A program made the position numbers and the translations under genes. From positions 33,976,501 through 34,040,500 of the forward strand of contig CM068592.1 in the NCBI GenBank assembly GCA_035048485.1: a stretch of 64,000 nucleotides of DNA, in the 5' to 3' direction. Of the stretch, positions 23,001-34,346 are shown piece after piece (within the stretch, counting starts at the first letter, position 1; every line of letters starts with the position of its first letter). This stretch comes from Pteria penguin (lineage: Eukaryota > Mollusca > Bivalvia > Pterioida > Pteriidae). The notes under the pieces were generated by a model. It searched no databases. It saw nothing but the letters and a program-made list of their open reading frames with translations, and had not been told where the DNA came from.

Positions 23001-26000
23001 TGATTGAGACGATAGGATTTTGAAACTTTTGTGAGACGGCGTTTTGCTTTATCATGGACGTTTAATAATGTTATATCATGCCAACTTCAGTTAATGCCCA
23101 CCGATTCAAAGGAAAGAGATGGACCTCTTTTCGCGGTTAAAATTTATCAGAAAACATGTAAAAATTGTCCGTGCATTTTTAAAACTTTGGTTCTTGTGAC
23201 TTCTTCCTTCCTGATATCCACCTGATTAGAACTCTTCCTTTTTCGATGGTGTAGGAAGCAAAAGAAAAATGAGGGGGTTGGGAAAAACAGATTTTTTCAT
23301 AGTAAGGTATAATTTGGAAAGCATAGATCAAGATGTAATTGTTTGTTGGTCTTCTGCTTATGTGCAAGTAATATTGATAACTGATTTTTTCAGGTCTCTT
23401 GATTTTAAACATGTTTAACCACAATTTGGAGCTAGAATCCTGAGATCAGAACGTTGTTTATGTTACTTATGTCTAATTCCGACAGTTAATTAAACAAAGT
23501 ACATTAACCAGCTCGTATACATCAAATGCCAACAGTACATTCAACAGATTACTTAAATATAAGATCATACAATTCTGTCCTATGAAATATTACAATTTAT
23601 AAGAATGAAACTGATTTATCCATAATGACTACTTACTCATTATGAATATTTCAATTTCATTCTTATAAATTGTAATATTTCATAGAACAATAATGAATTC
23701 CTACTGTAATAATAACTCTATGTAGATATTAACAGTGTAAAGGAATAAAGACGAGATACTTAAGCCAGTTAAGGTCGTGATACTAGTGTCTGTCTGTAGC
23801 GCCTTCTTACAAGAGTCACCCGAATTCGAACGTTAGGGTCAATCAGTGTCAGAAAGGCCTATAGAAAGCTACGGAACTTTAAAATTGGATGAATGTCCGA
23901 GAAAAAAAAAACCCCCAAGAACGGTTTAGGGGGAGTTTACAGTGAGCTCCTGTACACAGTGAGTTATACAGAATATCAGTAATAGTGTGATTCAAATAAA
24001 AATGAAAACCTTTGAATCTCAAAATAAATTTTACAAACAAACTCTTTTTTAAATCTCCGCAAGGACACACTGTAGCTATTTAAGATGTATAAATGCCATC
24101 GCTTTATTTTACAACAAAATAGTCTTTAAAGATTTAAACCACGTATTGTTTTTAAGAATTATTTGGGTTGATGATCATTTAGATTAATTTGATTCCAAAT
24201 TAAGCAAATCAGATATCTTGCACGAAAATACATTAGGAGTGTGCACCACAGGGTTATATGACATACATGTATATTCCAAACTGAAAATATTTTGTTTTTA
24301 CTATACGTTTGAAGTAATTGCCAAAGAATAACCCTGGTTTCGTGTCCATAAAACTATACTTAGACAAAAATTCTTCTCAACTCAAAATTTATTTTTCCCC
24401 TCGGTTCTGAGTACAATCATTAACCATGAAAAATTCTCAGACAGTTTTTATACGACCGTCATAAGACGGGACGTATTATGTTATGGCGTTGTCCGTCCGT
24501 CCGTGCGTCTGTCCGTCCGTTTGGGGTCATGTTTTCCGGATTTTTTTTCTGCAGACTTTCATTGGATTGAAACTTGATATATAACTTTATATCAACGAGG
24601 GTCAGTACCAGTTCGCATTTGGGTATGATTGTTTTGGTTCTCCCATAGTTACGGCTTTCAAGGATTTTACAGTTTTCCGGAATTTTTTTGCAGTCTTTAA
24701 AGATATTGAATTAAAACTTGGTATATAAAATTATATCAACAAGAGTCAGTACCAGTTTGCATTTGGGCATGATTGCGTTGTTTCTTCCAGAGTTATGGCC
24801 CTTGAACTGAGAAATTTTCAAGGATTTTTACAATTTTCCGGACTTTTTTCTGCACTCTTTTTAGGTATTGGATAAAAACTTCGTATATAATTTTATATCA
24901 ATGAGGGTCAGTGCCAGTTCGCATTTGGGTATGATTGCTTTGGTTTTGCCAGAGTTATGCCCCTTGAACTTAGCAATTTTCAAGGATTTTACAATTTTGT
25001 TTTTAGATTTCTTTATGCATAGTTTCAAGGTAATGAATTGTAACTTGGTCATTCATTTAAATTGATCCCCTTCAAGCTAAGCGATGGGCGTATTATGCCA
25101 CGCTAGGCGACGGGCGTATTATGCCACGCTAGGCGTTGCTCTTGTTGTTAGACTTTTACAATTCTTAAGTAAGGTCCATAGCGTGCTTTAGTCCAGCACC
25201 TGGGTTTATATAGTTACTCAACGGTACTATTGCTAGTGTAATAACATATGGCCGAAAAAAATTCTAAAATTCTGAGGACACAATTGTCTGAAATATTTAT
25301 TGTTATGTATAGGGCCTGGGTATATACAGTTACCGACTTATCAGACGTTAGTCGTGACTTAGGGCCTGGGTTTACGCTGTTACCGTCTATATCACACGTG
25401 CGTCGTAACATAGGGCATTGGTTTATATAGTGTCCGTCTTATCGGAAGTACGTTGTAACAAAGGACCTGGGTTTACAGTTACCGACTTATCAGACGTGCG
25501 TCGTAACAAAGGGGCCTGGGTTTATATAGTTACAGTCTTATCAGACGTACGTCGTGAAATAGGGGCTGGGTTAATATAGTTACCGACTTATCAGATGTAC
25601 GTCGTGACATAGGGCGTGGGTTTATATAGTTACCGACTTATCAGATGTACGTCGTGACATAGGGCCTGGGTTTATACAGTTACCGTCTTATTAGACCTAC
25701 ATTGTGACATAACGCCTGGGTTTAAATAGTTAACGTCTTATCAGACGATGTGACATAGGGCCTGGGTTTATACAGTTACTGTCTTATCAGACGTAAGTCG
25801 TGACCTAGGGCCTGGGTTTATATAGCTACCGTCTTATCAGACGATGTGACATAGGGTCTGGGCTTATACAGTTACTGTCTTATCAGACGTAAGTCGTGAC
25901 CTAGGGCCTGGGTTTATATAGCTACCGTCTTATCAGACGTACATCGTGACATTGGGTCTGGGTTTATACAGTTATCGATTTATCAGGCGTACGTCGTGAC

Positions 26001-29000
26001 ATGGCGCCTGGGTTTATAGTTACTGTCTTATCAGACATACGTCGTAACATAGGGACTGGTTTTATATAGTTACCGTCTTATCAGACGTACGTCGTGACAT
26101 AGGACATGGACTTAAACAGTTACTGTCTTATCAGACGTAAGTCGTGACTTAGGGCCTGGGTTTATACAGTTACTGTCTTATCAGACGTAAGTCGTGACTT
26201 AGGGCCTTGGTTTATGCAGTTACCGTCTTAGCAGACGTAAATTGTGACTTAGGGCCTGGGCTTATGCAGTTACCGTCTTAGCAGACGTTCGTTGTGACAT
26301 AGAGCCTGGGTTTATACAGTTACTGTCTTATCAGACGTAAGTCGTGACTTAGGGCCTGGGTTTATACAGTTACTGTCTTATCAGACGTAAGTCGTGACAT
26401 AGGGCCTGGGTATATACAGTTACCGTCTTAGCAGACGTAAATTGTGACTTAGGGCCTGGGTTTATGCAGTTACCGTCTTAGCAGACGTGCGTTGTGATAT
26501 AGGGCCTGGGTTTATACAGTTACCGTCTTATCAGACGTAAGTCGTGACTTAGGGCCTGGGTTTATACAGTTACCGTCTTAGCAGACGTACTTGGTGACAC
26601 AGGGCCTGGGTTTATACAGTTACCGTCATAGCAGACGTACGTTGTGACATAGGGCCTGGGTTTATACAGTTACTGTCTTATCAGACATAAGTCGTGACTT
26701 AGGGCCTGGGTTTATACAGTTACCGTCTTATCAGACGTAAGTCGTGACTTAGGGCCTGGGTTTATGCAGTTACCGTCTTAGCAGACGTGCGTTGTGACAT
26801 AGAGCCTGGGTTTATACAGTTACCGTCTTAGCAGACGTGCGTTGTGACATAGAGCCTGGGTTTATGCAGTTACCGTCTTATCAGACGTACGTTGTGACAT
26901 AGAGCCTGGGTTTATACAGTTACTGTCTTATCAGACGTAAGTCGAGACTTAGGGCCTGGGTTTATACAGTTACCGTCTTATCAGACGTAAGTCGTGACTT
27001 AGGGCCTGGGTTTATGCAGTTACCGTCTTAGCAGACGTTCGTTGTGACATAGAGCTTGGGTTTATACAGTTACTGTCTTATCAGACGTAAGTCGTGATTT
27101 AGGGCCTTGGTTTATGCAGTTACCGTCTTATCAGACGTACGTTGTGACATAGGGTCTGGGTTTATACAGTTACTGTCTTATCAGACGTAAGTCGTAACTT
27201 AGGTCCTGGGTTTATACAGTTACTGTCTTATCAGACGTAAGTCGTGACTTAGGTCCTGGGTTTATACAGTTACTGTCTAATCAGACGTAAGATGTGACTT
27301 AGGGCCTGGGTTTATGCAGTTACCGTCTTAGCAGACGTACGTGGTGACACAGGGCCTGGGTTTATATAGTTACCGTCGTTTCATACGGAAAAACAGGAAG
27401 TCAGAAAATCATTAATCATCTCAGAAAATGTTTCACATTAGGGGGTTTCATACCAACAGTTTTCAAATTAGGAGTATTGTGACACTGGGCCAATCTGCTT
27501 AAGATAGTCTAAAAATAACAACACTACAATGCACTGCAGTCCTTATTAAAGTACGAAGTTCACGAGGAGCTTATAAATGGAACTTTTTCTATTTTTAATC
27601 CGTGTCGAGTTTCCATTTAGCTGTAACTGTCAAGGGAATATGCTGCTTGGGTACTATAAAACACTAAATATAGTAACCAGGTACTGGTGTAAAATAACAT
27701 ATTGACCATGGTCTATATGTAAATCACCCCACCTTTAGTTCTTCTGTCGTTCAGATTATCATTATTTCTTTACGTTTTTGTTTGAACTTATTCGGAAAAA
27801 AACCCTTTTTATAGACTTAATTCAAGATCAAGGTATCGACAGTACGGATTTAATTTACATGTAGAACACGATGTAAATTAAATGTCTTTCAATTAATTGA
27901 AATTGAATAATATGCCAAGGAATCTTCACTCACGAACATCTTTATTGAATCAAGATAAAGACGTCTGTCAAGTCATATGGTATGCCAAGTAATAATAGAT
28001 AAGACCTCGAGTTGCTTTAAATCTCTGTAATATCAAATATGAAATATTGCTTTGTCACATTTTCATTTTATATTGAAGGATATTTGTACTGTAAGGCTTC
28101 GTTGATATTTCGAAACTGAAATGCTAAGGTCAGTGTTGAGTATGACAGAAAATTATTTTTACACAAAATCGCACATTACGAAATCTAACTAGTACATGTG
28201 GTAAAGGGAGTGTAATAATAGATAAAAAAAATAAGTTCGACATTGTGGCTAATTCTTACTGGAAAATGTAAAAATCTCTCGACTAAATACATTCATACAG
28301 ATGTACATTGTGTCACAATAGCAAGCACAGCCATTGTAGATATGGAAATGTCCAAGCGGTTATAATTACTAGAAGACTGTGGATAATAGTAACATAGACA
28401 TTTTTGACCGAAATATTGAGATGGTGTATGTTATTAGTGACGCAGCCAGTCGGAGAACAGTCAAACTAGTGCCGCATAGGAACATCATTTTCTTTCAACG
28501 CAAATGTATACATGTATTTGTATCTATATGACTAAAAGCATATCTCCGTGATATGTTAAATTACATATCCTTATCTCTTTCAGACGCAGATTGTCAAAAT
28601 GTCCGGAAAAGATTCTGAATCCTCGGACTCCATCTTAGACCGGCTGTCGGCGTACGAGAAACTCCTTCGTCATGCGATGGCAAGATTTTCAAAAGAGAGG
28701 CTATACGACATGTTACAGACGGTACACGAAGAAATAAAAAATAACGTCCGTTATCCCCGTTCAGCCCGAACAGCCGCCGAAGCTAAAAAGCCTACCACTG
28801 CACCACTCATCAAAATCAGGTCAATAGCTCAGGTACGTTCAACGGTCAGGAACATTGAAAAACGTGGAGAATCCAATTTGACCGACAAGGAACGACGGGC
28901 TATTAAATATTTTGACGTCTTTGAGAAGGATGTCGCTTATCTGACCGACCTGAAAAAGTATTTCGGAGAAAATATACATAGTGTGCTGCAAAAAGAATAT

Positions 29001-30359
29001 TTCGATCCCAAAGACCGTGTTAAAAAACCCTCAACAGCGCGATCGGATGCAGGATCGGACACTAGTAGGGGGTCGTTGTCTAGCAGGAGTAGCACCAAAA
29101 GTGTGAAGCCGATGACAAAGAAAAATTCGCAAAAGGATACGACTGATGAATTTCAGTTTGAAAAACTAAGATTATCGGAGCTTCTTACAGACATGGACGA
29201 TCTGAATTCTAAGTGGTCGGGTCTCTTGGCAGATCGGGATATAAATCTTGAGGATTTCGATCCCGACAGCCATTATGAGTTAGCACAATTTACGAATTAC
29301 GCGGATTACGAAGCTATTTTGCGACTTGTGCCTGATGTTTTTGTAAAGTGCTACAAAGCAGTGGATATCGCGCGAGACTGGTGGAAACTTGCAAACACGA
29401 TCTACAGCGGTCGTTTACCGTTAAAATCTAAGCGCGTCTCAACCCCAGCAAAAACTCCACCAATGCGAACCCCAATTCCGAAAACGCCGTCACCTTCGCC
29501 GACGCCATCTCCGAAACCTGAAGAAATAGTAGAAACATACGTCCACACAGCTAAAGAACTCAAACACAATATTACAGAAATTTCAGAATATATTCGAGAT
29601 AGTGAATCAAAATTAGAAAACTTGGGTGACGAAATGAAGGCATTAGAAAACAGAGACGGTCGCATAGAATACCTTACTAACGACTTTGAACAGATGGATT
29701 CTAAGCTACAAACAGCACAGAAGGAATATTCGAATTTCTTGATGGATCGTAAACGCACCATAGAACAAATCAATAAATTGCCGGAAGGTTCAAAGCAATA
29801 TCATGATCTCACAAAACGCGCAAACAATATGGATTACGAGATGCAGAAGCGCCAGAACGAATTACGTTTGCTAGAGTTTGAGAAAACAGTTATGCAAGAG
29901 GATTATCTATTAGAGCTTGAACTGCGACCGTCTTTTATTCATTATCTAGGAGATGTAAAACAACAAATTGATGACATTAAAGAAGAAATAAGTCAGAAAC
30001 AGACCGAGAAAACACAGCTGGAAAAGCAGCTGGCTTTGTTGAAAACGAACACTGATAAAATGAAAATCGAAATGCAAAAGTACCTCAATACCAGTGAGCA
30101 AAATCAAATTTCCCGCCAACTTTCAATTCTTACGAAAGAAATTGAAGAAGATCTTCTAACCCTTCACGAATTGGAGAGTGAAAAATCCTTCGTATCTTTA
30201 TCGGACGATGTTGATTTAGATGAGTATTTGAGCGGCGTGAAGCCAGAAGACTTAAGTCCTGTAAAGGGCCAACCGGAAACTCATAATGGTCATTATTCCA
30301 GGCTTGAACAAGGGGGACGCAAGTCTGGTGCACAAAGTTCAAGCAGTGTTAAGGGTTAG
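20031..30359 (+). CDS. Uncharacterised coiled-coil protein, 2 coding exons (606 aa)
   Basis: Not recognised. Two coding exons (20031-20075 and 28584-30359) join in phase. The product starts MITDDVAEDINKILQ, then has a helical, charged N-terminal region (~35-160) with NLTDKERRAIKYF, a Ser/Lys-rich linker (~165-195), a second helical block with two adjacent Trp in ARDWWKLANTIYSGRLP, a Thr/Pro-rich linker (~300-327, repeated TPxP-type motifs) and a long heptad-rich Glu/Lys/Gln coiled coil (~330-545). The tail is Ser/Gly-rich. No signal peptide, membrane segment or zinc site. Long open frame with even codon use, so it is a real gene. A shorter product from the ATG at 28599 (586 aa) is possible if exon 1 is skipped. 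Function unknown. Confidence 0.8.
22408..22491 (-). repeat. SINE-A copy, tRNA-like head only
   Basis: Minus strand shows tggtgtagtgtttaggcg and gggttccattcccgg, matching A and B boxes of the SINE at 47826-47992; the tail part is absent. Confidence 0.75.
23581..23684. repeat. Perfect 30-bp inverted repeat
   Basis: Arms 23581-23610 and 23655-23684 (tatgaaatattacaatttat... and complement) are identical in reverse complement, with a 44-bp loop. MITE-like. Confidence 0.85.
24452..25147. mobile_element. GTCC-rich interspersed element with three internal repeats
   Basis: Opens with gaccgtcataagacgggacg then tattatg, has a tccgtccgtccgtgcgtctg tract, three diverged internal repeats of ~140-160 bp (each with gggtcagtaccagttcgcat-type and tttgggtatgattg blocks), and closes with two copies of gggcgtattatgccacgcta. 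This layout recurs in bivalve genomes as a multi-copy repeat; its class is uncertain. Confidence 0.7.
25313..27385. repeat. 50-bp minisatellite, ~41 copies
   Basis: Unit is agggcctgggtttatacagt followed by taccgtcttatcagacgtac and gtcgtgacat. Two main variants alternate (tcagacgtaagtcgtgactt and gcagacgtacgttgtgacat). 26641-26800 and 26891-27050 match almost base for base, so part of the array repeats at 250 bp. The left edge (25313-25560) is more degenerate. Confidence 0.95.
28584..30359 (+). CDS. Coiled-coil protein gene, coding exon 2
   Basis: 1776 nt, acceptor ttatctctttcag, stop TAG at 30357-30359. Encodes residues 16-606, i.e. nearly the whole protein. No overlapping frame on either strand is comparable. 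No AATAAA seen within 500 nt downstream; ATTAAA-like motifs occur near 30389. Confidence 0.88.
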   Translation, partial: TQIVKMSGKDSESSDSILDRLSAYEKLLRHAMARFSKERLYDMLQTVHEEIKNNVRYPRSARTAAEAKKPTTAPLIKIRSIAQVRSTVRNIEKRGESNLTDKERRAIKYFDVFEKDVAYLTDLKKYFGENIHSVLQKEYFDPKDRVKKPSTARSDAGSDTSRGSLSSRSSTKSVKPMTKKNSQKDTTDEFQFEKLRLSELLTDMDDLNSKWSGLLADRDINLEDFDPDSHYELAQFTNYADYEAILRLVPDVFVKCYKAVDIARDWWKLANTIYSGRLPLKSKRVSTPAKTPPMRTPIPKTPSPSPTPSPKPEEIVETYVHTAKELKHNITEISEYIRDSESKLENLGDEMKALENRDGRIEYLTNDFEQMDSKLQTAQKEYSNFLMDRKRTIEQINKLPEGSKQYHDLTKRANNMDYEMQKRQNELRLLEFEKTVMQEDYLLELELRPSFIHYLGDVKQQIDDIKEEISQKQTEKTQLEKQLALLKTNTDKMKIEMQKYLNTSEQNQISRQLSILTKEIEEDLLTLHELESEKSFVSLSDDVDLDEYLSGVKPEDLSPVKGQPETHNGHYSRLEQGGRKSGAQSSSSVKG

Positions 30360-31003
30360 AATGAATATAAATTCTGTAAGGAAACACAAATTAAAGAATT
30401 TTTTCTGTCACCTGAGAATACATATGCCTATATTCCAGGGGACTGTTTTCATTAAAAGCTTACTATTTCAGGACAGACCCCCGCCAAGAAAAAATATATA
30501 TATATACACATGTATATATAATATTATGCACATGATGAACAAAATCCTCCTATTGGTATCATGCTTCAGTGGTGAAATGGTTCAAGAGGCATTAAAGAGA
30601 TACTGCAGTAATTATGTAGTTCCATTGTTATTATATTATCATAAACTTTTAAAATACGTGATATTGAAAAACACAAGCTTAAAAGATAATGACATATCAA
30701 GTCTATATTGTGTTTTTCAATGAAACAATACGTATATGATATTTTCTTTTTGTTGTTCTGCACTTACAATGCGATACGTAAATATTTGGCAAAAAATTGA
30801 AGAATTAAAAACCCGTAACTCCATAATGAAAAATCAAAATTCAGCCAAGAAGATCGTACGTTATCACAAGAAACAAATGTCTGAAGTTTGATGTAAGTTA
30901 CAGCAAGCAGTCCTAAAATACTGCGCAATATGTAAAAAATAGGTCAAAATTTGACGAATGAATTTCCATACCTTCAGAACCTAAATTTATAGACTCCGAG
31001 ATT

Positions 31004-31023
31004 ATCACACACACACACACACA
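31004..31023. repeat. (CA)n microsatellite
   Basis: About ten CA dinucleotides. Confidence 0.9.
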
Positions 31024-31274
31024 CGTCTCCTTAAGTAATTTACTGTGTGTAAAGTCTGAAGTATTACACAACAAGCATTCTAAGATACGTGTGCAATATG
31101 TGGACATTTGTATACCATAATATATCCGACAGACATGCGTATAAAAGTGTGATTAAATATCAAAATGCATGCCGTTTCAGTTTGCAGTTTTGGTCAGATT
31201 TTAAGAGAAAAAGTCGGGGGCATTATTGGAACATCAGTGTAAGAGTTACCTATCTTGAGTCAGGAATGCCCATT

Positions 31275-31434
31275 GATTTGAGTAAAACCATATCTTTATT
31301 CCGCTTCTCTATTTGTTCCATTGCGTAAAAAGATCTGGTGATCACCAGAACGTGAACTCTAACGGAGTTTCACCAGATCTTTATACGCAATGGGACAAAT
31401 AGAAAACGGAATAAAGATACGGTTTTAGTCAGAT
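31275..31434. mobile_element. MITE family D, short copy
   Basis: Arms aaaccatatctttattccgc, ctctatttgttccattgcg and aagatctggtga pair with their complements at the other end. Same termini as the 387-bp copy at 56020-56406, with the centre deleted. Confidence 0.85.
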
Positions 31435-32655
31435 TAACTGACGCGGGACGTTTCGAGTGCAAAATCAGCAAGATGACGTATGACAATATTATATTATGAC
31501 GTCAAAAATTTCTGCGGGAAACGTTACTATTCTCCACTTAAAACATCAGTCCCATAGTTAAGGTGTTTATTGATTAACCTACAGTGGCCTATTTAGCGAT
31601 TCAAAAGTGGGAGGGCCCAAAATTAATTTTTATATTTAAGGCTATTAAATTTTCATATTTACCCGATTTAGTGGACGTCATTAACAACCATGTCGTATTG
31701 AATTTTAAAATATTTGGATTGCTCCCCGTCCCCGTGAAATGGTCAGTAGAGTTGTTGATGGAGAGCAGAGAATGAAGAAATGAAGAATCGGGTCTCTTAG
31801 TACATTTCATGCCCTTATGTTCAAGAATTTTCCATTCATATTATAGCAGTGCCACATGTTCATCATTTAAAATCTGAGGATTATTTCACCTTTTACTTGG
31901 CATTACCTGCTAGGTGCTTCTTATGAATCAGTGTTTTACCTCGCACAAAGATTATATCACTTGAACTGTTTACCCTAATCACCAAATCTTGCTGGTTTCA
32001 AGTTAAAGAACAAACACAAGACATGATGGCAAGTCAACAAGATTTGAAACTGGAGCTTTTGATATAAGACACTTGCTACAAGTCCATGTCTGGCTTCCTT
32101 ATATAAATATATACTGGTGGACATATTTCATAACAAGTCACATCAGAGGCAAGATGTACACACATTAAGTGGCACTGCTGAGTTTGAAAAAGTGGACAAA
32201 TACATACTGTTTTCAGTTACACCCGAGATGAAACTAGGTGCCTGGAAGGAGTCAGGGATCGGAATTAATGGTAAATACTCGCGAAATTTGGAAATTGCGA
32301 GTTGAAAATTTAGGAACTCGAAAAAAAAAAATCGCGAGTGACTAATTTACATTGCGCCATACGATCTCCGCTGTTTCTAAATCAGTTTTTTTTTATCAGG
32401 ATGTCCCTTTTACAGGGTTTGGACCACATCTGCATTAGTAAAATGCTTGAATAATCATGTATGTTTTAGGCAGTACATTTGTAAATAAAGCGTTCACAAT
32501 ACATGTACCATATGACATTGTAGATTCAATTTGATTGTGTAAAACGTCATACATGATGACTAGTCACTAGTTTATATTATTAATGTTACATTGTAACATG
32601 GTGCATGCTGTATTTGAATTACAGTGTTGAAAACATAATTTTTTCTTGATTTCTA

Positions 32656-32732
32656 TTTTAGCCTGTAGATTTTTGTTTAAGCCTGTGGATTTTTGTTCCA
32701 CAGGCTAAAATTAGCCTGTGGTCAAAAAAGTT
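32656..32732. repeat. Short palindromic cluster of agcctgtgg
   Basis: ttagcctgtag, aagcctgtgg, ccacaggctaaa and ttagcctgtgg lie within 77 bp in alternating orientation. Confidence 0.6.
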
Positions 32733-33945
32733 AATTTCAACCCTGGGAGTAAGAATCTCCTGTACAACAGACCACAACTGTTATGTCACAAATGTTCCAC
32801 ACACAAGATAAATGCAGTCAACATTTTATAGTGTCACAATCTGTACCACATGGCAATATACCAGTATAAATGCTGGAAGGCCAAATTCATACAAAATCAG
32901 TTTTGTAATAGTTAAATACAACAAAAGTCTTGTTTATTTTATTTAAAACAAATATTTTACACAAAATAATCATATATTAGAAATCTACATACACTCTTAT
33001 TCATACATGAACAACTCAGCAACCATTTTACTGCTTATATTCTTCCCATATTTGAAACTATAGTTTCCATAAAAATTTCTTGAAAAGAGAATATTCAAGT
33101 CTTTAAATTTTCATAAGAAGGATAATTGTTTTGGAACAATGCGAGATAAACAAATCATCAAGGAAAGACGGGTATAATGCAGTTTAAAGGGAAAAAAAAG
33201 TGTGACCTCTGACAATTTTATCTTTATGGGATAGAGAAGCTCCTAATGCAACACATGTATGCATTGTAACTTATACTTTCAGAGTATATAACAACCTCAC
33301 TATATTTATTTACATTCAATAAAACAATGAATCACAACAAATGCAAACATTTGAAGGAGAAACGCTGAAGAATAAAATCTGTAATCCAACAAGGGTCATT
33401 AGGATGGGGTTTTAACAAAACTCTGACAGAGCAATGTATAAATATCATAAATTCACTGTCATTTTCGATAATGTTTATTTTAACTTGGAATATTTTAATT
33501 CAACTAGAGTGTTAACAGAAACACTAATACTGCCTGGTATTTGTTTAGCAGTGTGACTTATACCAGACAGACAGGCGGATACCACAAAAAGTGATCCATT
33601 TACTTTACATTTTACTTTGCTGGCCACACAAAAATGTGACCTGCATCAACGATATCTAGAAGCACTAACTCTGACCAGCATCAATAAATAACCTGAACTG
33701 ATGTTTGGAGATCATTCAACTTTTTCTGTTATGAACAGGTGGCAAATGCAGAAAAAAGATGGTATTCAAAGAAGTTCTTGAGCAATGCCATTCACCTTTT
33801 TAAGCAATTACCCACTCCCCCATGAAATTTATAACTAAAATACTCAAAAACTAGAAAAAAATTCCTACTCAATAAAAAGCAATATCAATCTTGCCTGCTT
33901 GGTATACATGTATGCACTCCTCAACATCTGACAATAACTTGCTCA

Positions 33946-33951
33946 TTTATT
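33946..33951 (-). terminator. Candidate MSL1 polyA signal
   Basis: AATAAA on the minus strand ~310 nt after the MSL1 stop. Other candidates exist further on (near 32934), so the site used is uncertain. Confidence 0.3.
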
Positions 33952-34261
33952 CATTAATCTCTATTCCACATATACAAATACCACATAAACGCTAACATCA
34001 TAAAGCAGTGGAACTATTAACAAAACACAAAATGTTCCCAAATAAAGTCTCTCACAACAAGTATAAACTTTTCACATACAGAGGACAAATGGTAACAACA
34101 ATTTCTCCATACAATAGAAGGTGAGCTGATAAGGTCACTGTCAGAAGACAGATTCCACAGTATGATATGATTTTGATAACAGTCTAATGAGATGGAAATG
34201 AGATATGATCACTGAAAGCCAATTTGGATCAATAAAATTGTAAATCTATATGACTGAGGTA

Positions 34262-34346
34262 CTATCTATGCCGGCTAGCTCTTCCTGTCCTTGATGCTGA
34301 TGATGTTGATGGTTTTGCTCCTACTTCCCAGGGTAACTCAAACTCA
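34262..34346 (-). CDS. MSL1: MSL1 coding exon 8 (stop)
   Basis: 85 nt, EFELPWEVGAKPSTSSASR to the TAG at 34262-34264. FELPW is the conserved C-terminal motif near the MSL3-binding part. Confidence 0.88.

Larger units (their letters stand above)
20076..28583 (+). other. 8.5-kb intron 1 of the coiled-coil gene
   Basis: Donor gtacgg, acceptor ttatctctttcag. Contains a SINE fragment (22408), a 30-bp inverted repeat (23581), the GTCC-rich element (24452) and the 50-bp minisatellite (25313-27385). 20160-22400 has an open stretch of 207 codons at 20165-20788 without protein character. 27390-28583 shows nothing beyond AT-rich sequence. Confidence 0.6.
30360..33940. other. Intergenic between the coiled-coil gene and MSL1, convergent
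   Basis: Holds a (CA)10 run (31004-31023), a MITE (31275-31434) and a small inverted repeat (32656-32732). No coding exon. The right part may include the MSL1 3' UTR if a distal polyA site (TTTATT at ~32934 on plus) is used. Confidence 0.55.

Noticed and set aside
25313..27385. CRISPR array or satellite centromere
   Set aside because: No spacers; 50-bp units with two variants and only ~2 kb long, inside an intron. An ordinary minisatellite.
29402..29773. 123-codon minus-strand frame
   Set aside because: Antisense shadow of the coiled-coil gene exon 2.
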